Assembly: GCA_027298025.1 (NCBI GenBank)
Contig: JAPUGV010000129.1
Span: 1-36,096 of the forward strand
DNA from: Chloroflexota bacterium
GTDB taxonomy: Bacteria > Chloroflexota > Anaerolineae > Anaerolineales > E44-bin32
DNA: 36,096 nt
Direction: 5' to 3'
The position numbers and the translations under genes are program-made. The notes beneath the pieces are model-generated. The model saw nothing but the letters and a program-made list of their open reading frames with translations. It had not been told where the DNA came from and ran no database searches. Shown here in pieces: positions 8,398-17,873 of this stretch (positions are counted from its first letter, which is position 1; each line of letters opens with the position of its first letter).

Positions 8398-11300
8398 ATG
8401 GCTTCGAGCGGATTCCACCCACTGGTCCAAAAATGGTTCGAGGATCGCTTTGAGGCGCCAACGGAGGCGCAGCAAGCGGGCTGGTCGGCGATTCGAACAG
8501 GGAATGACACGCTCATTGCGGCCCCCACGGGGTCAGGAAAAACCCTGGCCGCTTTCCTCTGGTCGATCGACAAGCTGGTGCGCGCTTCGATCGAACGGCG
8601 GCTCGAAGACCGGACCTATGTCGTCTACATATCTCCGCTCAAGGCACTGGGCAATGACATCCGCAAGAATCTCCAAGAGCCACTCTCGGGTATCGAAGCC
8701 CTAGCGGAACAAGCAGGCTTCGACCGACCCGACCTGCGGATCGCGGTGCGGACGGGGGATACGCCGCAAAGCGAAAGACGGGCTATGTTGAAGCGCCCGC
8801 CCCACATTTTGATCACAACGCCCGAATCGCTCTACATCCTGCTGACTGCCGAGGGCAGCCGCGCTTTCCTGTCAACGGCAGAAACGGTGATCGTGGATGA
8901 AATCCATGCCGTGGCCGGCGACAAGCGTGGCTCGCACCTCAGTCTCTCGCTCGAGCGGCTCGATCGGCTGGTCGGAAGGCGCCTGCAGCGCATCGGGCTG
9001 AGCGCTACGCAGAAACCGATCACACTAATCGCAGGCCTGCTCGCGGGCGCGAGCGAGAATATTCCTACGATTGTGGACTTGGGTCACCAGAGGCAGCTCG
9101 ACCTGCGGATTGAAACTACGGATCACGAGCTGGGCCCTATTGGCACGCACGAGCTCTGGTCCGATGTCTATGATCGCATGGTCGAGCACGTGCAAGCGCA
9201 CCGCACTACGCTAGTCTACGTCAACACAAGGCGTCTTTCGGAGCGTGTGGCCTTCCAGCTTACTTCTCGATTGGGAGAGGGGAAGGTCGCCGCGCACCAC
9301 GGCAGCCTCTCGCGACGTGCCAGGCTCGAAGCGGAGCAGGGCCTGAAATCTGGGAAAGTGCCGGTGGTCGTAGCTACCGCATCGCTCGAACTAGGGATCG
9401 ACATTGGACACGTGGATCTCGTCATTCATGTTGGGGCTCCCCGCTCCTTAGCGAGTCTGCTTCAACGCGTGGGGCGCTCCGCCCACCGGCCGGGCAGTTT
9501 GGAAATGCCGAAAGGGATCCTGTTCCCACTGACGCGGGATGAATTGCTGCAAAGTGCGGCAGCTGTGCAGGCGATTCTGAAAGGAGACCTCGATCGGGTC
9601 ATCATGCCGCAGAATCCGCTCGATATCCTGGCCCAACAAATCGTCGCCATCACGGCCAACGAAGAAATTGGGGAAGAGGAACTCTACGAACTCGTCAAGC
9701 GGGCTTATCCCTTCCGTGACCTGGACCGGGAAGACTTCAATGACGTGTTGGACATGCTGTCGGAGGGCATCGCTACGGCACGCGGTCGCCGATCTGCCCG
9801 CATCCACCGAGACCGGGTCAACGCTAGCCTGAGTGGCCGGCGAGGCGCGCGGTTGGCGGCCATCACGGGCGGGGGAGCGATCCCCGATACGGCTGACTAC
9901 GATGTTGTGCTCGAGCCGGACGGTAGCCTCGTGGGGAAGGTCAACGAGGATTTTGCCATTGAGAGCATGGCCGGGGATATCTTCCTGCTTGGGAATCGCT
10001 CGTGGAAAATTCGCCGCGTGGTATCGGGCAAAGTGCACGTCGAAGACGCACAAGGCGCTCCACCCACCATACCGTTCTGGTTGGGTGAGGCCCCGGCGCG
10101 CACTGCGGAGCTTTCTTCTGCTGTTAGTGAACTGCGGGCGAAGATTGCCGATCAACTGCGCGACATTGAGGCGCTGCTGGGCTGGCTGGGAGCAGAATGT
10201 GGCCTGGATCGTGGCGGGGCCGAGCAGCTAGTGGCCTATATTTCGGAGACGGTGGCCGCGCTGGGGGAGGTGCCCACCAAGCAGACCATTATCGCCGAGC
10301 GCTTCTTCGACGAGGCGGGGGGGATGCAGCTTGTCGTACATTCCCCCTACGGTGCGCGGATCAACCGCGCCTGGGGCCTGGCCATGCGGAAGCGATTCTG
10401 CGTGACCTTCGACTTCGAATTGCAGGCAGCGGCGACGGATGACGGATTTGTGCTCTCTCTGGGTGAACAGCATAGCTTTCCAGTGGAAAACGCGTTTCGG
10501 CTAGTGCGGTCGGACAATCTCGAAAATGCGCTGGTTCAGGCCACCCTGGCGGTTCCGATGTTCACCAATCGCTGGCGCTGGAATTCGACGCGCTCGCTGG
10601 CGCTGCTCCGATTCAGCGGGGGCAAACGGGTCCCCATGCCGATCCAGCGCATGCGTGGGGAGGATCTACTGGCAGCCGTGTTCCCCGCCCAAGTGATGTG
10701 TCAGGACAATCGCTCCGGTGACGTTGAGATCCCTGACCACCCGCTGGTGCGGCAGACAGTTTATGACTGTCTGCACGAAGCCATGGACCTAGACGGCCTA
10801 CGGGAGGTCCTGGATGCGATCGACGTAGGAGAGATTCGCACCCTGGCACTCGACACTACAGGCCCCTCGCCCATATCACACGAGATCCTGAACGCCAATC
10901 CGTACGCCTTCCTCGATGATGCGCCGCTCGAAGAGCGTCGCGCCCGAGCCGTCGCGCTGAGACGCACAGATCCCGAACTGGGGCGTGGCATCGGCGCGCT
11001 AGATCCGCTCGCGATCAAGGAAGTAAGGAATCACGCCTGGCCGGATGTGCGCGATGCGCATGAACTACATGACGCGCTGCTCAACCTGTGCCTGGTGCCG
11101 GTCGAAGAGGGAGCAGAGTGGAGAGAGCAATTTGAAGAGCTCGTTCAGCATGGACGGTCATCCCTGGCGACCTGGTCCTCAGCGGGGACTTCGCGAAGCG
11201 CATACGTTGCGGCCGAACGAATCCGGATGGTTCAGGCGGCTTTCCCGGGAGCACACTTTGAACCCGAGCTGGATCCGGTGGCTCTGAGCGCCAGGGAACA

Positions 11301-12660
11301 GGTCTGGATCGAGCGCGGCGAGGTACCACGCGTTATCGTACAGGGCTGGCTGGAATGCATAGGACCGACGACAGCCGAGGCGTTGTCGATGCGGCTTGGC
11401 CTGCCGCGAGCGGACGTTGAGATCGCCCTCGCTCAGCTCGAGACGGAGGGAATCGTTCTGAGGGGTCAGTTCGAACCGGATGGGAATCCAGAGGATATCG
11501 AATGGTGTGATCGTAGATTGCTCGCCCGCATCCACCGGCGGACGATCAACAAGCTGCGCCGCGAAATACAGTCGGTGAGCGCAGCGGACCTCATTCGATT
11601 CTTGTTTCGATGGCAACATGCCTATCCCGGAAGGCAGTTGCGCGGCCAAGAGGGTGTGCTGCACGTCATTCGACAGCTTCAGGGCCTTGAGTTGCCGGCG
11701 CCCTCCTGGGAGCGGGATGTACTGCCGGCACGGGTTGAGGGCTACAAACCTTCCGATTTGGAGGACCTATGTCTGTCGGGAATTCTGGCCTGGGGACGGC
11801 TCAGGGGTGGAAGGGCCTTCGATCCGGAAAAGCCAGGAGCGGTTCAACGTCCCACACGCTCCGCTTCTCTAGGCTTCGCTCTCAGGGAGGATCTGCCGGT
11901 TTGGATGGAAGGGAGCGACACGGATCTCGAGAAGCACCTCAGCCAGCCCGCGCGTGAGGTGCTCGAATATCTAACGGCCTCCGGCGCATCCTTCCAGTCG
12001 GATATTGAGCGCGGGACCGGCCTGCTGGGAACTCAAGTTGAGGAAGCGCTATGGGAGTTGGTGGCTCATGGCCTCGTTACCGGGGATGGTTTGGCAGGCC
12101 TGCGATCCCTGCTGCTGCCACCGGATCGCAGGCGGCGGGCGAGACGAATGAGGGCCAGAAGGGGCTCGCTTGCAATCGGCCCTCTGGGGCGGTGGTCGGT
12201 ACTTCAGCGCGGCCAGGAAGCCGCTGGGCAGGAGGCTGAAGAGGCGATGGCGCGCCAATTGCTGCGGCGCTATGGGATCGTCTTCCGCGAGCTGCTGTCG
12301 AGAGAGACGCGCATTCCCTCCTGGCGAAGCCTGCTGCGCCTATACCGAGAAATGGAGCTGCGAGGCGAGATCCGCGGCGGGCGCTTTGTCGATGGCTTCG
12401 TAGGCGAGCAGTTCGCTCTGCCGGAGGCGGTGGATGAGCTTCGGGCTGTTAGGCGCCACGCTAGCGGGGAAGAGACCGTCATCATTGCGGCATCCGATCC
12501 ACTCAATCTAGTGGGAATTCTGACTCCGGGAGAACGCGTGTCGCCGCTTTCGCGGCAGATGATCCTCTACGAACGAGGGGTCCCTGTTGAGATCGGAACA
12601 ATCGGAGCGATCCGACACCGGCTAGCCCCTAAGCCCAGCCGATCGCGGGAGATAAGCTAG
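8398..12660 (+). CDS. lhr: Lhr-like DEAD/DEAH-box ATP-dependent helicase
   Basis: AAPTGSGKTLAAFLWSIDKL, VDEIHA, GLSATQKP, HHGSLSRRAR, VVATASLELGIDIGHVDLVIHVGAPRSLASLLQRVGRSAHRPG; long C-terminal region typical of Lhr. Confidence 0.93.
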   Translation: MASSGFHPLVQKWFEDRFEAPTEAQQAGWSAIRTGNDTLIAAPTGSGKTLAAFLWSIDKLVRASIERRLEDRTYVVYISPLKALGNDIRKNLQEPLSGIEALAEQAGFDRPDLRIAVRTGDTPQSERRAMLKRPPHILITTPESLYILLTAEGSRAFLSTAETVIVDEIHAVAGDKRGSHLSLSLERLDRLVGRRLQRIGLSATQKPITLIAGLLAGASENIPTIVDLGHQRQLDLRIETTDHELGPIGTHELWSDVYDRMVEHVQAHRTTLVYVNTRRLSERVAFQLTSRLGEGKVAAHHGSLSRRARLEAEQGLKSGKVPVVVATASLELGIDIGHVDLVIHVGAPRSLASLLQRVGRSAHRPGSLEMPKGILFPLTRDELLQSAAAVQAILKGDLDRVIMPQNPLDILAQQIVAITANEEIGEEELYELVKRAYPFRDLDREDFNDVLDMLSEGIATARGRRSARIHRDRVNASLSGRRGARLAAITGGGAIPDTADYDVVLEPDGSLVGKVNEDFAIESMAGDIFLLGNRSWKIRRVVSGKVHVEDAQGAPPTIPFWLGEAPARTAELSSAVSELRAKIADQLRDIEALLGWLGAECGLDRGGAEQLVAYISETVAALGEVPTKQTIIAERFFDEAGGMQLVVHSPYGARINRAWGLAMRKRFCVTFDFELQAAATDDGFVLSLGEQHSFPVENAFRLVRSDNLENALVQATLAVPMFTNRWRWNSTRSLALLRFSGGKRVPMPIQRMRGEDLLAAVFPAQVMCQDNRSGDVEIPDHPLVRQTVYDCLHEAMDLDGLREVLDAIDVGEIRTLALDTTGPSPISHEILNANPYAFLDDAPLEERRARAVALRRTDPELGRGIGALDPLAIKEVRNHAWPDVRDAHELHDALLNLCLVPVEEGAEWREQFEELVQHGRSSLATWSSAGTSRSAYVAAERIRMVQAAFPGAHFEPELDPVALSAREQVWIERGEVPRVIVQGWLECIGPTTAEALSMRLGLPRADVEIALAQLETEGIVLRGQFEPDGNPEDIEWCDRRLLARIHRRTINKLRREIQSVSAADLIRFLFRWQHAYPGRQLRGQEGVLHVIRQLQGLELPAPSWERDVLPARVEGYKPSDLEDLCLSGILAWGRLRGGRAFDPEKPGAVQRPTRSASLGFALREDLPVWMEGSDTDLEKHLSQPAREVLEYLTASGASFQSDIERGTGLLGTQVEEALWELVAHGLVTGDGLAGLRSLLLPPDRRRRARRMRARRGSLAIGPLGRWSVLQRGQEAAGQEAEEAMARQLLRRYGIVFRELLSRETRIPSWRSLLRLYREMELRGEIRGGRFVDGFVGEQFALPEAVDELRAVRRHASGEETVIIAASDPLNLVGILTPGERVSPLSRQMILYERGVPVEIGTIGAIRHRLAPKPSRSREIS

Positions 12661-12747
12661 CTCTCTCCAGGATTATTCGGCCTGCTTCGTACCTCGGAGT
12701 CCATGTAATGATCCCGAGCCCCGAAATCCCAGCCTGGCTTGAAATTA

Positions 12748-12783
12748 CGAGGCAGGGCCCCAAACGCTCCTGGGCCTGCCTCG
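12748..12783. terminator. Hairpin downstream of lhr
   Basis: CGAGGCAGGGCCC / GGGCCTGCCTCG inverted repeat with one bulged base; no clear T tract. Confidence 0.4.
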
Positions 12784-12886
12784 GCTAAGTTAACAATCCT
12801 CCTACGTCACACATATCTGTTTCTGACGGCACCCAATTACCATAGATTCGAATTCGATGACAAAGAAAATTCTAGGAGGTAACACG

Positions 12887-13282
12887 ATGCAAAGTTACTA
12901 CAGAGGGTATCCGAGGCGAAGACGCTGGAACGGGTCTCGTACCATCGGCTTCAACGGCGGCCGGCGCATGCCGATCGACGTGCACTCAGACGATGAGGCC
13001 TACCTGATCACGGCCGCCGTGCCGGGTCTATCGGCCGAGGAGGTGAAGGTTGAGGTGCTCGACGATCTGGTGACGATGAGTGGCGAAATTACCCTTGAGG
13101 AGAATGGTGGCAGCCAGAAGATTCTCAGCGAGCTGCGTCACAGCTTCTACCGTCAGGTCCGACTGCCCGAGGCCGTCAACGCGGATGAGATCGAGGCCAA
13201 GGTCGAGAAGGGGCTGCTGACGGTGCGTATCCCCAAGGCCGATGAAGCCCGACCCAAGAAGATTGAAGTCAAGGCTGAGTAA
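12887..13282 (+). CDS. Hsp20/alpha-crystallin family small heat shock protein
   Basis: ACD pattern DVHSDDEAYLITAAVPGLSAEEVKVEVLDDLVTMSGE ... VEKGLLTVRIPKA; RBS AGGAGG just upstream. Confidence 0.95.
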   Translation: MQSYYRGYPRRRRWNGSRTIGFNGGRRMPIDVHSDDEAYLITAAVPGLSAEEVKVEVLDDLVTMSGEITLEENGGSQKILSELRHSFYRQVRLPEAVNADEIEAKVEKGLLTVRIPKADEARPKKIEVKAE

Positions 13283-13302
13283 GCCTCAATAGCACATAAG
13301 GT

Positions 13303-13331
13303 AAAATGGGCGGCGCTTGCCGCCCATTTTT
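13303..13331 (+). terminator. Rho-independent terminator after hsp20
   Basis: AAAATGGGCGGC-GCTT-GCCGCCCATTTT followed by T/C-rich tract. Confidence 0.9.
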
Positions 13332-13360
13332 CTTTTCCCCGATTCGCGCGCGAGCCGAGA

Positions 13361-14134
13361 ATGATTCAAAACGAGGCTCCGATCCTAAACCCTAATTCAG
13401 CCGAAGACGGTGAATTGCGCCAGCTTCCCGGCGTCGGTCCTCGATTAGCTAGCCGCATTATCGAGGGCCGGCCCTATCAGAGCCTGGAAGATCTGCGCCA
13501 GGTACCTGGCATCGGCGACAGCGTCCTTGAAGCGATTAAGCCCTTCCTGACCTTTGAGCCTGAGGCCCCGGAAGATTCGAAGGAGCGAGCTCCGGAAGAG
13601 AAAGAGCCTGCGGAAGCGAAGCCGGTGAAAGCGTCTCCACTGTCTGATCGGGCTGAAGCGAAAGAGGTGAAATATCCCCTCGTTCGGACGGAGCCCAGTT
13701 CGCAAAGGACTGGCTTCTGGGCCTTGCTAGCGATGGGTGCTGCCAGCGTCCTGTGCTCCGTCACACTTACGCTGGCCGTGATAGGCGGAATCAACGGTAC
13801 ACTGGACTTCGGCCGACACTCTGCGTTGCAGGACACGCGCAGTGAGTTGCTGCAGATTAGATCCCAATTGGAGGCCATACAAGTCGACCTCGATGCACTG
13901 CACGGTCGGGCCGAAGCTCTCGAAGGAATGTCCGGCAGGATGGCTGAGGTAGAAGGCCAGGTAGCGGCGCTGCAACAGCAAATCGGTGAGTCGCTCGAGG
14001 CTGTGGATGAAATGCAGGTGGAGCTGACCGCGGCGCTGGAAGAAACTCGTGCCCAAGCGGAGCGTGTCAACCGCTTCCAGTCCTTTTTGGATGGATTGAG
14101 TCGGTTGGTCGGCCAGGTCTTTACGGAACCATGA
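13361..14134 (+). CDS. Helix-hairpin-helix (ComEA-like) protein with single TM and extracytoplasmic coiled coil
   Basis: LRQLPGVGPRLASRIIEGRPYQSLEDLRQVPGIGDSVLEAIKPFL (paired HhH), TM ALLAMGAASVLCSVTLTLAVIGG, heptad-like C-terminus. Confidence 0.8.
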   Translation: MIQNEAPILNPNSAEDGELRQLPGVGPRLASRIIEGRPYQSLEDLRQVPGIGDSVLEAIKPFLTFEPEAPEDSKERAPEEKEPAEAKPVKASPLSDRAEAKEVKYPLVRTEPSSQRTGFWALLAMGAASVLCSVTLTLAVIGGINGTLDFGRHSALQDTRSELLQIRSQLEAIQVDLDALHGRAEALEGMSGRMAEVEGQVAALQQQIGESLEAVDEMQVELTAALEETRAQAERVNRFQSFLDGLSRLVGQVFTEP

Positions 14135-14859
14135 GTTCGACGATGAACGACTCCGACCGCACATTCCTGGGGCGATTATTCGGGATACTGCTTCGGCTGG
14201 CTGTAGTGGTTGTACTCGGAGTCGCCCTGGCGGCCGGGGCATACTTCGGAATTCCGCGAGCCTATCGCAGTCTCATAGAGCCTGCGCAGGTCAACACCGC
14301 TCGCATTGATGCCATTGAAGCCGAGCTGGATCTTGCGCGCGGCGACACCCGCTCTCTGGGCGACCGCACGGGTGATCAGCTGGCCGAGTTGGAGGCGGCT
14401 CTGGCGGAGGGGGGCGAATCATTGGCGACAGCCCAATTGCAGCTCGAGGAGGCGCTGGCAGCCTCGCTGGATCAGAGTCGCGCGATGGAGGTCCTGACGG
14501 ACCAAATCGGGACCCTAAGGGGTGCACTGGGCGACCTTACGGATCAGGTCGATGCGGCTCTCAGTGAGCTCGGACAGCCCGAAGAAGAACTCCGACAGGA
14601 GCTGCTGATCAACCGCGTCATGCTCCATCTGGTACGTGCGAGACTCGGACTGTTAGAAAACAATGCCGGACTGGCAGCCGACGAGGCCGCTCGGGCGCGC
14701 GCGCTACTAGTAGAGACGGACCCCGAGGGCGAAATCGAAAATGTTCAAGATGCGATCGCTCGAATCGATCTTGCTCTCGAAACGATGCCAACGACCCCGC
14801 TGGTTGCGGGGGGTGATCTGGAGATTGCCTGGAAGCTGCTGGTGCAACCTCATGAGTGA
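14131..14859 (+). CDS. Single-pass membrane coiled-coil protein of unknown function
   Basis: TM GILLRLAVVVVLGVALAAGAYFGI then long heptad-like region; ATGA overlap with upstream stop codon. Confidence 0.75.
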   Translation: MSSTMNDSDRTFLGRLFGILLRLAVVVVLGVALAAGAYFGIPRAYRSLIEPAQVNTARIDAIEAELDLARGDTRSLGDRTGDQLAELEAALAEGGESLATAQLQLEEALAASLDQSRAMEVLTDQIGTLRGALGDLTDQVDAALSELGQPEEELRQELLINRVMLHLVRARLGLLENNAGLAADEAARARALLVETDPEGEIENVQDAIARIDLALETMPTTPLVAGGDLEIAWKLLVQPHE

Positions 14860-15511
14860 AGAGCGGTTACCGAAGGAGCAGATCGGTTCCGAATCGGATC
14901 CCGAAGATGCTGCGGAGCAGCAAATCGGGACCGAGATCTCTGACGGTGAGCGACCCGAACCGGACACTCCGGAAACCAAAGATGAGAGTCGAACGGGCCG
15001 CTTTCTCAAGCGGGTGTTCCGATGGGCAGTGCTGTTGCTGATTATCTTCATGCTTGGAGTCGTGGCATTAGAAATCGTGCAGGTGCGCCCGCTGAGAGCG
15101 GAGCGAGACAGTCTCGATCAATCGCTGGTCGAAGCAGGTGCAATTCAGCAGGAACAGCAGGCGGAGATCGATCGGCTGGAAGGGGTGGAGGAAGAGAACC
15201 AGGTCCTGGCCGCGTCCCTAAATCAGGCCGAGGCCCGCCTGGTCCTTCTGAACGTGCTGGTTGACGTAACCCGGGCACAGCTAGCGCTGGCTCAGGACGA
15301 TCCAGTCAGAGTTGCTGCCGCACTTCGGGGCACCGGCGAGAAGCTGGGATCCCTTCGCGATCTACTGGGACCGACCGAACTCGACGGATTGCGCGAGCGA
15401 CTCGTCCTGGTGCTGTCCGAGGTGGATGACGACCCGTTCGCGGCGGAGCGTGACCTGGAGATTCTGGCCAATACGTTGCTAGAAATCGAGCGGGAGCAAT
15501 CCGAGGAGTAG
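14852..15511 (+). CDS. Single-pass membrane coiled-coil protein of unknown function
   Basis: Acidic N-terminus, TM WAVLLLIIFMLGVVALEIV, coiled-coil C-terminus; ATGAGTGA overlaps the upstream stop. Confidence 0.75.
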   Translation: MSEERLPKEQIGSESDPEDAAEQQIGTEISDGERPEPDTPETKDESRTGRFLKRVFRWAVLLLIIFMLGVVALEIVQVRPLRAERDSLDQSLVEAGAIQQEQQAEIDRLEGVEEENQVLAASLNQAEARLVLLNVLVDVTRAQLALAQDDPVRVAAALRGTGEKLGSLRDLLGPTELDGLRERLVLVLSEVDDDPFAAERDLEILANTLLEIEREQSEE

Positions 15512-15536
15512 GCGGACCGCTTCACACACACCCATC

Positions 15537-15562
15537 GCGGGCTTCCATAAATCGAAGCCCGC
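15537..15562. terminator. Hairpin between convergent operons
   Basis: GCGGGCTTC-N8-GAAGCCCGC. Confidence 0.5.
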
Positions 15563-15636
15563 TCTGATTCCCAGCAAACGCCCCTGGAGGAATTGAGGCT
15601 GAGGATCACCGGTCTGAGATCTAGCCAAATCCCAGG

Positions 15637-16809
15637 CTAGGGCCGGGGCTCCAAAGTCAATGGAAAATCGACAACTTCACCATCTCGCAACACGGTGAGT
15701 GTAACGAGCTCGCCAACATTGGCCTCTGTAACCAGATAAGAGATCAGGTCACTGAAGGTGCTGATGGACTGTCCGTCGATCGCAATGATGAGATCCCCGC
15801 CGGCTGAAGTGTCTGGAGATCCGCAGGCGCCTGCGCCTCGAATGCCGGCTCGATCGGCTGGCCCGCCGTTGACCACACAGGTAACGTAAACTCCGATTGC
15901 GCGGGAAGGAAGCTCCAGGAATTCCAGCTGCCTGAGATTCAATGAGCCGTCACCCAGGCTGGTGATGCCGAGATAGGGATAGTTGTAGCCTCCGCTCTGG
16001 ATCAGTGCCGGTACGACCCTTCGCAGGATATTGACTGGGACCGCGAATCCGACGCCGGAGTTCGAGGCGCTCCCGGAAACGGTGAAACTTTCGGTTGAGA
16101 TGGCGCGATTGACGCCGATTACCTGGCCTTGTAGGTTGAGCAACGGGCCCCCCGAGTTACCTGGATTGATGGCCGCGTCGGTCTGGATCAGGTCCCCCGC
16201 ACTAAACGAACCGCCTCCAGGCGCCTCGCGTTCGGATTGAAGCACCCGGCCGATGGCCGAGACGACCCCCACCGTCATGGACCCGGACAATCCAAATGGA
16301 TTTCCGATCGCCACGACGAATTCTCCGACTTGGACCTGGTCGGAATCTCCAAGCGGTATTGGGATCAGCTCCTCCGGCGGCGCATCCACTCTCAACACGG
16401 CCAGATCGGAGTCTGGATCGGTTCCGACCAGCGTTGCCCAGGCCTTGAACCCGGAAGGAAAGTCCACTTCGATTGCTTCGGCGCCATCGACGACGTGCTG
16501 ATTGGTCACGATATGACCCTCGGTATCGATGACGAAGCCCGATCCCTGGCCCAACGGAATGGTGTTTGGATGTGGAGCGGCGAAGGTGTAGATGGTAACC
16601 ACGCCCGGGTTCACGCGGTTGTAGAGATCTACGAGATTGTCTGGCAGAGAGAAACCGTTCCGCGGAATGTTAGAAACAACGGTTGGCGCTTCCAGAGTCG
16701 GCGCCGGCGGGGCAGTAGGCGGTGGCACAGGGGAAGCAGGGGAGGGGAGCACCGTGCAGGCCAGCGACGCGACTCCCAGAACGGAGATGAGTAGAGTTAT
16801 TCGTTTCAT
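15637..16809 (-). CDS. HtrA/DegP-like S1C serine protease with PDZ domain, predicted lipoprotein
   Basis: GSGFVIDTEGHIVTNQHVV, DPDSDLAVLRV, GNSGGPLLNLQGQVIGVN; C-terminal PDZ; signal LGVASLAC. Confidence 0.95.
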   Translation of the reverse strand: MKRITLLISVLGVASLACTVLPSPASPVPPPTAPPAPTLEAPTVVSNIPRNGFSLPDNLVDLYNRVNPGVVTIYTFAAPHPNTIPLGQGSGFVIDTEGHIVTNQHVVDGAEAIEVDFPSGFKAWATLVGTDPDSDLAVLRVDAPPEELIPIPLGDSDQVQVGEFVVAIGNPFGLSGSMTVGVVSAIGRVLQSEREAPGGGSFSAGDLIQTDAAINPGNSGGPLLNLQGQVIGVNRAISTESFTVSGSASNSGVGFAVPVNILRRVVPALIQSGGYNYPYLGITSLGDGSLNLRQLEFLELPSRAIGVYVTCVVNGGPADRAGIRGAGACGSPDTSAGGDLIIAIDGQSISTFSDLISYLVTEANVGELVTLTVLRDGEVVDFPLTLEPRP

Positions 16810-16846
16810 GAGGAGATTTCCATTTACCTTAGGCGCGGGCTTCGGG

Positions 16847-17743
16847 TCAGGATTCGCGGAGTTTGGCCAGCTGCTCGAAGAGACCACGCTCTTCCTTGCT
16901 TAATTCCTTTGGCAAAGAAATTTTGAGCTTAACTAGCAGGTCTCCATGTTGGGTCGGGTTGCGCAGGTTCGGCATGCCACGGCCACGAAGGCGGAACTTG
17001 CGGCCCGGCTGACTACCGGCGGGGATCTTCAGCATCACCGGTCCACCCAGTGTGCTCACTTCGATTTCTGCGCCCAGGATGGCGGTGTACAGATCGGTTG
17101 CTACTTCCGTTAACAGGTTGTCGCCCTTTCTCTCGATCCCGGGCATGTCCTGCACGCGCACCTTGAGATACAGGTCGCCTGGCTGACCCGTGCTGCGTTC
17201 CCCCTGGCCCGAAACACGGACCCGGGTTCCGGTCTTGGAACCCGATGGAATGACCACCTCTAGTTTGCGGCCATTGAGTTTGAACGTGCGACTGGTCCCG
17301 CTATAGGCTTCCATCAGCGAGATCGTGATGGGTTGCTCCAGATCCCGTCCCCTCAAACGAGACCGCGCCTGTGGACCCATCCCAAAGACGGAATTGAAGA
17401 AATCCGAGAAGCCGCCTCCGCCGAAGAGATCCCCGAAATCACCCACCTCGACTCGAGTCCCCCCCGGAGCACCCGATGACCACTGAGACCAATCAAACCC
17501 ACCGGGTGCGCTGCCAGCCCGCTCCCAATTCCGGTAGGACGAGCCGAGCTGATTGTACTTGGAGCGCTTTTCGGCATCGCCAAGTACCTCATAGGCTTCG
17601 TTGATCTCTTTGAAGTGCTCTTCGGAGTCCGGGTTCTTGTCCGGATGGTATTTGAGCGCGAGTTGCCGATAGGCGCTCTTGATCTCTTTCTCATCTGCGT
17701 TGCGGCTCACGCCGAGGATCTCGTAGTAGTCCTTGTATTCCAT
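16847..17743 (-). CDS. DnaJ/CbpA-like J-domain co-chaperone without zinc finger
   Basis: [52 protein letters not shown] with HPD motif; G/F region; C-terminal substrate-binding domain. Confidence 0.95.
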   Translation of the reverse strand: MEYKDYYEILGVSRNADEKEIKSAYRQLALKYHPDKNPDSEEHFKEINEAYEVLGDAEKRSKYNQLGSSYRNWERAGSAPGGFDWSQWSSGAPGGTRVEVGDFGDLFGGGGFSDFFNSVFGMGPQARSRLRGRDLEQPITISLMEAYSGTSRTFKLNGRKLEVVIPSGSKTGTRVRVSGQGERSTGQPGDLYLKVRVQDMPGIERKGDNLLTEVATDLYTAILGAEIEVSTLGGPVMLKIPAGSQPGRKFRLRGRGMPNLRNPTQHGDLLVKLKISLPKELSKEERGLFEQLAKLRES

Positions 17744-17873
17744 CCCTACGGATTCTAATAGGGCGCGGAAATGAGAGTCAAGCTTACGCAGGTGGATCTA
17801 ACGAAACTCTTATTGGGCCCCCGTACTATCGCACGGATGCTCGTCGCCTAAATACGGTGCTATCATATCGAAA

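Noticed and set aside
9448-10155. 235-aa minus-strand ORF inside lhr
   Set aside because: Fully antisense to conserved helicase coding sequence; no recognisable domain.
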